A stretch of DNA of 64,000 bases from Gymnorhina tibicen (Eukaryota; Chordata; Aves; Passeriformes; Artamidae): positions 248,001 to 312,000 of the forward strand of contig VXAZ01006880.1 of the NCBI GenBank assembly GCA_013399875.1, in the 5' to 3' direction. Below are positions 54,801 through 64,000 of the stretch, piece by piece. The first letter of the stretch is position 1. Each line of letters opens with the position of its first letter. Below the pieces are notes generated by a model, which was given only the letters and a program-made list of their open reading frames with translations, was not told the DNA's origin and searched no databases. Made by a program: the position numbers and the translations under genes.

Positions 54801-57800
54801 GTCCACCTTCACAGGTCCAGCAGCCCAAACTACAGGCTGTGGTTTGGCTCTTTTGAATATGAAATGCTTCTTACTTCCATTTAATGTAGAATGGGAAAAA
54901 AACTTCTATAGAGGAATCTTGACAATAGAAACATTCACACTTCTCAACACAGTGTGAATGGTGTTGTGAAAGGGAACCTTAGCATAAAGCTTAAAGTGGA
55001 ATTTGTCCAGAACATCAACTGCCCCCCGTGTGTCTTTTGCCAGTTGCTAATGAATTCAGCATGGCTCCAGCCAGCGGTATGAAGAAAACATGCATGTGAA
55101 AGAAAGAGAATTAATAACCAGACATTTCTTGTTTGTTGATATTTTCAACAAGCAAATATGCAGCCTTTTCACATTAGCCTGCATGCGGTGCTATTGGGGC
55201 AGGAGAGTTTATTCCTAAAATTCTTTACCAAAGGAGGAGGTAGGGCACTGCAGTGATGGGAAAGGTCTTACAGAAGCACTGCAACTGTATTGCCTTGGAG
55301 TCATGCAAAGTCTGTTTCCTCTGCAGCCAGTTTTCCCACTTTTGTCTCTTCTGGGATGGGCTAGACAAGAGAACAGCAACATGAGAAGCAGCAGCAGCTC
55401 ACTTGTGCCTTCTCTTCCCTTTCCACTCACCTAGAAGCAGGCACAAAAGGGCTTTTAAAACTAAACTTTTTACTGAGGCATGATCCTGAAACTATGCCTA
55501 ATGATAAGTGAGACACATTCACCTGAGGAGGTTTAGCATATTAGGTGGTATTTGAAGCAGGAAAAGCAACGTCTGACTAGCAAGGGCTTCAGTATTTTTA
55601 TAGATCTGAAGGAAGACTGGGAGTCTGGTCTGATCCTGCATTGCCTCTAAGTCTCACAGTGCTCACGTATTTAATTCTTCCTGCTCCTTCCTTGGGATTT
55701 TCCACCTTAATGTCTCTATGGTCTGAAATAACATTCTTATTTTACTGCAATCAGTCATAAAAAGGTGATGGTGGTGGCAAATTATTTTTTTAAACAGCTG
55801 AATCTGCTGTACCCATGCCAAGCAACTTGTAACCAAAGTGAAGTATGGAATGTGGAATAAAGACTCAAAATGAGGGATTATTAATAAAGAAATATAGAAG
55901 TAAGAAAGCAAACACCACAAACAACTTGAATGAATACCACCTTTGTTCTTTGTAAAATGCATGTGAGTGTCCTAACTCCAGTTTCATAACTTTGCATTCT
56001 GACTTAAAAGGAGTGTACACAAGGAAAATGGAAAGAGGGAAATTTTAATGGGAGCTATTAACTTCTAAAGATAAGGACAGGACCTCATAAAGAAAGACAC
56101 CATCTCTTACATAACTTTAATATACAAGGGGAAAAAAACTCCCCCAAAGCAAACTTCCCTGGGTACACTCAAACCTCAAATCTTTGAGGGGCACAAAGCA
56201 TGCACTATTGTGCAATTAAAAGTGCTGGAGAGTACAAAATGTTCTCTATGATGGGACAGCTTTGGTTTAGCTCCTGTTTTAATAATGTTTCAGGAGGTGC
56301 ATCTGTGACTGGCACTCAGAATAAAGGTTAGCAGACAGCAAACAACATGCCCTCACTGTGGTCACTCTCTGTGCTTAGCTGCTGTTTTTTGCAGATTCTT
56401 CTCCTGTTTGGTTACTCATGGAGAAATAGGTACAGCCTTGATTCACTCTTCAAAACTAACAACAGAAAAAACAAACATGAGGGGAAAAACAACTGCTGTT
56501 TCAAAATAATTTGCTAGAGCCTCTGAAACCTCTGAGTTGATGCAAACTATTTCAAGTCTGAGTCTGCCCTAGTCCTGACTGGGTGAGCTCTAGAACTGTC
56601 ATATTTTGCTCTTACAGACTTCGGTGGGTTCATTTCAGAGGATGAAGAGATGACAAGAGAGATGGTTTCTACAAGGATGCTTTTGCTCCGTAATCTATTT
56701 TAAACACTTTCTGCTGATGCCCATAGCACAGTTTCACCTCTGATTTCAAGGAAAAGAACCTGAAAGATCTTCCTTACACTGAGCCATTGCAGACTGAACT
56801 GGAAACTCAAGTTGTTGGGCTGTGAGCTATGTGCAGCTTCCTAATGCTGGGGCCTGTACATAAGACACGGTGTCATGATCTCGTGTGCTTGTCTGAGATT
56901 GATAATGTTAAAGGTTTTAAAAAAGGAGCCTGTCTGGTTACTCAGCCTGACCCAAACTGCCTTAAAGGTCATTCAACTATCAATGGATGCACCCCTTTTT
57001 AGCAGATGCCTCAGGAGCCCTTTTCCACAGCCAATATAAAGGGTACAGACTGGAAAAGTAACTGAATAGCACAATAATCAGAATTGACGATTGTCATGAA
57101 AACTGTTTGAGATTTAGGGCATTTGATCTATTTTAAAATATTACAGGACTATAAGAGATTCAGATTATGCCATCCTTGGCTAGGATAGGCTAGGCCCCTC
57201 CAAGCCCCATCATGGCACTGCATTACCCAGACAGGGGTTGATTTGCCTTCTGAACCAGCTGCATGACAATGATCATATTATATTTTAATGAAAAGTCTAA
57301 AGCTATAGTTACACAAGGTCTCTTTCTTTCAAGCAGTAGCTTCTTCAAAGGAAGCAGAAAGGAACTTGAATGAAGGCCCCCATTATTCTGCCAGCCAACT
57401 GAGATGACCAGGTGCAGAAGGCAGCTCAGCATGCAGCCTCCTACAGGTGTGAAAAGAGCATGTTTCGCTTGGATACAGTTTTCCAGAACTGCACAATCAC
57501 CTAGAGCTGCAGGGCTCTAACACGAGAGGTTTGCTAAAGGTTAGGCAAGTTGAGACAGAATCCACATCTCTGCTGTTCTTCTAAGACTCCATACTTTTAA
57601 ACCTGAGCCAAACTATACTAAAGTTAATGGGGGATTCCTATTTCTTTTAGCAATTTTCAGAGAAAGCACTCAAACCTCAAGGCTGCCTGATAGGAGGATG
57701 TGGGCTCCTGGCTCTGAAAATACTGAGCTACATGCCAGGAAAGATTTACCTGAGTAAGAAGAAGGAGCTATCCCATTCCTGCTTTTGTAGATGTAAATCT

Positions 57801-60800
57801 CATTCGCTCGTTGCTGGTTTTATGCACAGTCTCTCTTCAGTTGTTCGAGCAGAACACTTGTTCAAGCTGGCAATAGACTTTGGGTTATATCTTGTAGGAA
57901 AAAAACAACAGAAGAAAACAGATGCAAGCACATCTGGAGAGCATGCCATTGTCTCTGTCAGTGACGGTGTGAAGACTGCTCAGAGCTTTGGCTGTACCCC
58001 ACAGCACATTTTGTCACAGACAGCAACTGGGTTCTTTCTCAGCAAGGGACACAGGGCGGCAACTGCAGTATCCTGACATTTGTGATGAAAACCACGACAC
58101 TGAAAGCTGAGGGTGCACAGAACAGAAAAGCCTCCACCTTATTTCTTGCACTCATCTTGAATATTGTATAATGATTGCATTCAGTGTGCATCTGTGCCTT
58201 ACATACAAGAAAGAATGTGTAAAAAAAAATCCATTTTCTTCATCCCCATCACATGTTCTTAGCTTCATTACATGTCTGTCCTAACAGGTAGACTAACTAA
58301 ACTGGCAGGAGCAGCAATTCTATTTCTGTCTAGTATAGAAGTTATACCCTACAGTCTCACAGACACTAATCCATAATGTTCCTCCCTGCAACACATCTTC
58401 TGAAGACTTACAATACGCTCACCAGCTCAGTTTTCTGTAGCTCAGATATAGAGATTTCAAACAATAAAAAAAGAGAATCATTCTGTATTGATGTAGTGTC
58501 CAGGGGAGCTTGAAACCTTTTATTTTACCCCAGCAATTAGGGTCTACAATGCCATCAAAGAATATTTCCATCTCCAAACTTTTGTTACTGGAGCATGGAA
58601 ATAATTGGCTATATAAATTCCTTTTGGGGATACTGAAAATAGTGTTCAATGTCTTAGGGAAAAAAAGGCTCCATATAATACTGTCAAGCAAATAGCTAAT
58701 TATTTCCTCAAGCTAAATAGTTTCTGGCTTTTTGGGAATGTATAGCTTAACTTCAAATGAAGAAGCAGATTTAATTTTAAAGCATGCAATATTACCATGA
58801 GCTGAAATAACCTCAGAAGAACCATCAGTCCCCTCGTTTCAGGAAGCATTCTTGCAAACAGAACAAGAGGAGGCCACGAACACTGAAAAGATCCTATTTG
58901 GTTGTTACACGTGTAGTGCGCAGGTTATTCAAAACATCTGCCTTTAGAAATCTTTTCCACCATAGCTTTTTGCTGATGTGTTCTTTCTTTCTAGACTTCC
59001 CAGCCTGGCTTTGAAAAACAAATAGGATTTCTGCACTTGTTTGTTTCTTTTTCATTAAAAAATACAAAATTCATGAGAATCAGAATAAAACTTATTAAAA
59101 TATATATATATATGCAGTTGTAAGTTTGAAAAACACCTAAAAACAACCAGTCCAGAAGAAAAGCTAAGTTCCATGTTCTACACAGACATGCTTTAAAGGC
59201 ACAACTACAATGGCTATAGGAAAAAAGAAGAGGATTTGCATTCCTGATCATATCCTTTTCCCTTTAGGGTTAGTGGCAGCTCTGCCCATCAGCCCGGTCT
59301 TTTTAAATCTAGCCAAAGGAAAAAAAAAAAACCACACAAAAGCTCACAACTGATGAACCCTGTGAAAAAACATCAACCATCCAGAAAGAGATTGTGTGGC
59401 AGACTTGATAGGAAGGCTGATCTTGGACTAGAAACATAGGCTGGAATTTTATGATACCTGGCAACTCTTTCAATGGCCCAGCCGAAGCCAGTTCATTGTA
59501 GGCATCATCAACTGCCTTACAGGAGACAAGACAGCTGCTAATAGACACAGGTATACACTACAGATCTTTTATCAGTGGTTTTCCTCTACTGTGAATTTAA
59601 ATCAGGATATAAATGCTATTGGCAACTATTAGGACAATTTGGCATTTCTAGGGAAAAAATTTAAATGGTATAAGCCATCTCAGCTTTATTGGCAATAGTG
59701 GAGATAAGCCAGTTAATGATTAATTAGTTCACTAGCGTTTTGAACAGTTATAACTCCTTTAGACTTGTCCTTGACTCTGTCATGGGTTCACTGTTACTTT
59801 GGTGATTTGCCAAACTTCCCTGTACCTTCATTCACCTGCCAGCACGGTAAATGAATGGAATGCTTCCCACAACAGCACTGTTAAGATGCTGAAACATGTT
59901 TGAGGCCACTACAGAATTACAGTGGTTCCATTGCTGTTTTACTTCAGCTTCAGCATGGAAATCTGATTGAAGGGGTGCAGGAGAAGCTGCTCCCTGGCAG
60001 AGGAGGCCAGCAGCACACACGCTGGGGAACGATGCCAGACCCCATCAGTGCAATGACTCAAGCTGGTCAATGCCACACCAAATGCTGAGAGACTCAAGCA
60101 GAGCCTCGAGGCTTCTGACACTTTCTTCTCATAGACAATCTCCTGAGCCTGCAAATGACACAAATAGCAGCCTCAGAACAGAAAGCCAGGAGAAAGCACA
60201 GCAGCACAGTCTCTACCTTGGGTTGGGCTGGTGGTAGTAGACAAGTTACCTGTTTCAGTAGTCCTCATCTAGCCCAGAGCTCTCCCCAGACTCTTCTCCA
60301 GTTACTGACCACTACAACATTCAAGGTCCTTGCATAGCATCCCTTGACGATTCCAGCTGTACAAACTAGAAGCCAGTGAGTTTTTTTCTTTTACCCTCCT
60401 CTTCCTCCCAGCAGTCTTTCAGAAAGCAAATCAGCTTGTAGTACATCTTACTCACTTCAAGCACAAATATGATCTCTGCAAATTTGTATTCAAATTCTTT
60501 AATGCTACCCACCTTTTGCCTTGAGAGGGAAAACAGATATTAAAGACTTGTACAGAAAATGCTTTATCAATATATGCTGGTGAGAATGTCTGATGTTTCT
60601 TAAGAATAATTTTCTGTTTTTCACCTTCTTCTGTCTCAACCTGCTGTGTTGGAATTGGCATAGGCATCAGTTCTAGGTAACGTTAATTTTACAAAGATAA
60701 TATTAGGACTCACAGTCCTTATATCTCAAAGATCATCAGCATGGGAAGGTCGTGCAAGGTAAGCAAGTGTGTGAGTGTCAGTAGACCCTTACTTTGCACA

Positions 60801-62636
60801 ATTGTGGAGATGTGGCCTACTCTAGGTGCTCTCTTCCAAAGCACAGTCCCAAACACAACACTGAGAAGCTAGTGCAAACCTCGATGTACTTCTTAGAAAC
60901 TTTATTCCATAACAACCCATCCAGCATCTTCTGTTTCAAGCTGCTTGATCCCAGCTACCCCAATAGAAATCAGAAATTATTTGCAGGAACTATGTTACAG
61001 GGATAATAATATGTAGGCATTTGCCGTAGAAAAGACATCTAAATTTCTCTCATTCATTTAAAAACATTTAAAAATACTGACCTTAGAAAAATTACCTAAC
61101 CCTCCAGTTTCTTACACCACTCTTAGAGAAGTCTGATTTTGCTAAGCCTAACTCTCCTTAGGCTGGCATCAGAGATTCATATTGGAGTCAAATGAGATCT
61201 GTAGTGAGAACATGGACCATCAGTTCACTGGATTCACTCCCGGGATTGTAACAATACACATTAAATGAAAATTAAAGCACTCTTCGGCCAGAGTTACCAC
61301 AGGCTTTATTCCTCCTATTTAAATTTTGTTATACCACTCATCTTAAGAGAGTTAAAACTGCATAAAACTGAAGTGATCAACAATGCAGCATTTTGCTGTT
61401 TGCTCAATTAGATTACTTAGCTGCCAAGGATAATCACCTAAACATTCTCCTCTCATGCTTTACCACAGACTTAATAAATCACTGTCCTTGTATTGTAGGA
61501 TTCTAGACAATTTTCATCAAAAACCAGGGTGCTTTAATCCAGAAAACATACTAAACTCTTATTTAGTTCTAATTACACTTGCCAAATGGAGTCTTTACAG
61601 AGGGAAAACAAAGAAGAAACTAAGATAGTCTAGCAAATTAAATGCCATTTATGGTTAAGTAGAATAACAAAAATGAAACATCTTCTTAGAAAATCAGAAT
61701 ATGCCACCTAAATTTGCAAAAGCTTAAATGAAGTTAGACTATGCCACCCCCATTCACAATGAAAATCATCATGTTTCATCTCAAGACTCTTCTCAAAATG
61801 CAGCCATCTTATTATAATGTAGAGAGACAAATAAAGTAAGATTTTTCTAGAAAGAGAACATCATTGGCCTTACTGTCCTAATGACAACACTCCCTTAGGT
61901 GAGCATGCAGAACGCTTCCTGACCCACTGAACAGTGCGACTGATCCCATCTGGCACAGTTCTTCACTTTTCATTTTTCTCTCTCCACAGGCCAGTGAGTG
62001 ATTTTTGAAAGCATACAGTGAAGTGCAGAATACTGACTGTAATCTCATTTGGTCCAAAGTATCAGATACATAAACACTGTAACAAAGCTCAATGAGGCCA
62101 GTCAGTTGTGAGCTGGGAGTTAAAGCAGGCTCTCTGATGAGATGTAAAAAGGTAAAGTTCTCACCAAACAAGTGCTCTTTTTGAAATGTCCCACAAGAGA
62201 GGCCCTAAGTCTAACCTGCTGGTGAAATGGAAAGAGGTTATGCGGAATATAGCAAGCCATCATGAAAATACCATATTATAAACCCAAGTGACTGATGGCT
62301 TTATTATGACTGGAACAAATACCAATTTTATTCTGTGGTTGTACCCCATCTCTTGTAAGCTTTAATATCACAAACGTAACTCTTCCCATAAAAAGCCAGG
62401 TATTTAAATTAAGATATAACACCAAGAGGGGATCAGAAAAGCATTCCATTATGAAATAGGCTGCTCTAAGGGACAGAAACTGTTTTTTATCTGGCTGTAG
62501 TAGATTGAAGGAAAAAAACAATGTTTAGTGAGGAGTCTAAGGTTAGGTGTTACGAAAACTCTTCTACTCAGCAGAAGTAAACTGTGGAGGCTGGGGGTGC
62601 TCTTTGCTAACCCTCTAGTTTAAACAAAAAACAGTC
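51841..62636 (-). other. SLC1A2: SLC1A2 intron 1 segment, no gene seen
   Basis: This is 10.8 kb of AT-rich DNA. It has short (TA)n runs at about 53620-53632 and 59100-59113 and A/T homopolymers. A 114-codon plus-strand frame at 57732-58076 shows no recognisable family. No exon or mobile element was recognised. Confidence 0.72.
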
Positions 62637-62940
62637 AGAGATGGAGAGGGACTTAATACACAGGCAGACAGTAACAGGACAAAGGGGAATGGTTTTAAAG
62701 TAGCAGAGGAGAAATCTAGATTACATGTTAGGAAGAAACTTCTTACTGTGAGGGTGGGGAGGCACTGGAACAGGTTGCCCAGGGAAGTTGTGGATTCCCT
62801 ATCCCTGGAAGTGCTCAAGGCCAAGTTGGATGGAGCCTTGAGGAACCTGGTCTAGCAAATGCCTTCCCTGTCCATGTCAGGGGGATTGGAACAAGGTGAT
62901 CTTTAAGGTCCAACCCAAACCACTCCTTGCTTCTTTGATC
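62637..62940 (+). mobile_element. CR1 LINE 3'-end fragment
   Basis: Phrases such as GGGGAATGGTTTTAAAG, AGGAAGAAACTTCTTACTGT, CACTGGAACAGGTTGCCCAG, CCCTGGAAGTGCTCAAGGCC and GATCTTTAAGGTCCAACCCA give the classic CR1 3' end in the plus orientation, about 300 bp long. It is antisense to SLC1A2. The right edge ends near ttctttgatc. Confidence 0.92.
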
Positions 62941-64000
62941 AAAGGGCCCTGATTACTTGATTGCATTTAATCTCTTACTAATTATCAGTCTGCCTCAGAC
63001 AGTGAATGTGTTTTACAGCTTATGCTGGGAAGAGGAGTCATGCTGCTCTCCGTGAACCAAGTTTGATGTGCTAAGTCCCTAACAGCGGTGTCTGGGTTGT
63101 TTGGGATCTAAAGCACCCTGTCACTTCTCAAATAACAAGGTATTCTCAAACACCAAGAATTTCAGTGATTTTCATTAGCAGGAAGATTCCAACTGACAGG
63201 TCTGTACACGTGCTTCTTTAATAACATGATGCCATTTAGTCATTTAAAATAATGCAGGATTTCTAACTTCTTCAAAAACCCAGGATACCACACCCACCCC
63301 ATCTAGTGCAGAGGTATTAAAATTCCTATTTATCATATCTCAAAACAAGACAGCTGTTTCTTTGCTCTGCGATTGTGATTCCATGTTGTTTTAAGCACTG
63401 GTGTCTATTTGTAGTCCTTGTACCTATTAATGGATAAAAGCACGACAGTTTATTTTTAGTGAACTTTTTTTCCAAATAGTTTTATTTTAAAGCCTGACTA
63501 ATCTTTACTGCACCACAGACTGGGCTGATCTCTTGATAAATCTTATCTTAGATTGGTGGCTGAGCAAGATGACACCAAGTGCTTTTTCAGTTAATCCTCT
63601 TTTATATCTACCTTTAGAAGAGGGTAAGGAAGACACAAAGAACCACATGGCATGCAACACTTTCCTGGGATCCTCGTGCAGCCTGGAAAAGATGAGGGAG
63701 CCACACGCATTTGGTTGCCTTCTCTTTCTTACCACAGTCTTTTCAGCAGCTCTACGACACATGATTTTGTTAGCTCTGTCTGCAACTACTTACTGCATCT
63801 CAAAGAGAGAGGAAAACACGAATCAGATTTACTTGCTCAGATTTTCTTACTTTTATCTTTGCCTCTCAATAGGATGTTGGAAAAAAACCAGCTGAGGGAG
63901 AAACAAGTTCAATTAACAGAATGGTGCATTTTTAGGTACATATCATTGTTGAGTTTTATTATATAATAAAAACAGTACCAAAGCCACCAACAATCTTAGG
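62941..64000 (-). other. SLC1A2: SLC1A2 intron 1 segment at window edge
   Basis: This is non-coding by appearance. Overlapping open frames at 63505-63966 (up to 120 codons, both strands) have no recognisable similarity. The SLC1A2 promoter and exon 1 are presumed to lie past the right edge. Confidence 0.65.

Noticed and set aside
57732..58076. 114-codon plus-strand frame
   Set aside because: No family resemblance, no splice context and low-complexity K/S content.
33011..64000. SLC1A2 exon 1 (MASTEG-type or MVS-type start)
   Set aside because: I looked on the minus strand for a short start followed by a phase-matched donor; strings such as atgccat near 57945, 58550 and 63225 do not give the right residues or donor.

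Overview
The window is vertebrate nuclear DNA and looks avian. It has low gene density, short introns (a coding span that is several-fold longer in mammals fits in 27 kb), several CR1-type LINE fragments and three solo-LTR-like elements of kinds I associate with bird genomes. No second gene, bacterial operon, CRISPR array or RNA gene is visible.

The only gene supported is SLC1A2 (EAAT2/GLT-1), the sodium-coupled glutamate transporter of astrocytes, on the minus strand. Ten coding exons (human-style exons 2 to 11) can be placed to the base: 33010-32871, 31711-31559, 30939-30689, 27193-27034, 24039-23913, 21476-21243, 18895-18701, 15088-14954, 9424-9193 and 5708-5634. Every junction has AG/GT and the phases join without a break. 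If exon 1 supplies the usual six residues, the main product is 572 aa. Exon 1 and the main promoter are not found; they probably lie beyond base 64000. Positions 33011-64000 are then intron 1.

Two C-termini are encoded. Splicing of exon 10 to exon 11 gives the GLT-1a tail ending in WKREK. Reading through the exon 10 donor into the intron gives 12 residues ending in ETCI, the PDZ-ligand tail of GLT-1b. Both tails begin with the same Val codon (GTA).

Layout: 1-5633 is 3'UTR or downstream DNA. 5634-33010 holds the exons, with a CR1 piece in intron 5 (24.1 kb), a CR1 piece in intron 7 (20.0-20.4 kb) and an antisense LTR in intron 8 (17.87-18.46 kb). Intron 1 carries a sense-oriented LTR about 0.7 kb upstream of exon 2 (33.7-34.8 kb), a CR1 with decayed reverse-transcriptase coding sequence (40.0-41.2 kb), a GC-rich LTR (50.9-51.8 kb) and a CR1 3' end (62.6-62.9 kb). 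The rest is AT-rich non-coding DNA with a few simple or tandem repeats. Nothing here looks like an undescribed system. The most informative features are the dual-tail 3' end and the LTR just upstream of exon 2.
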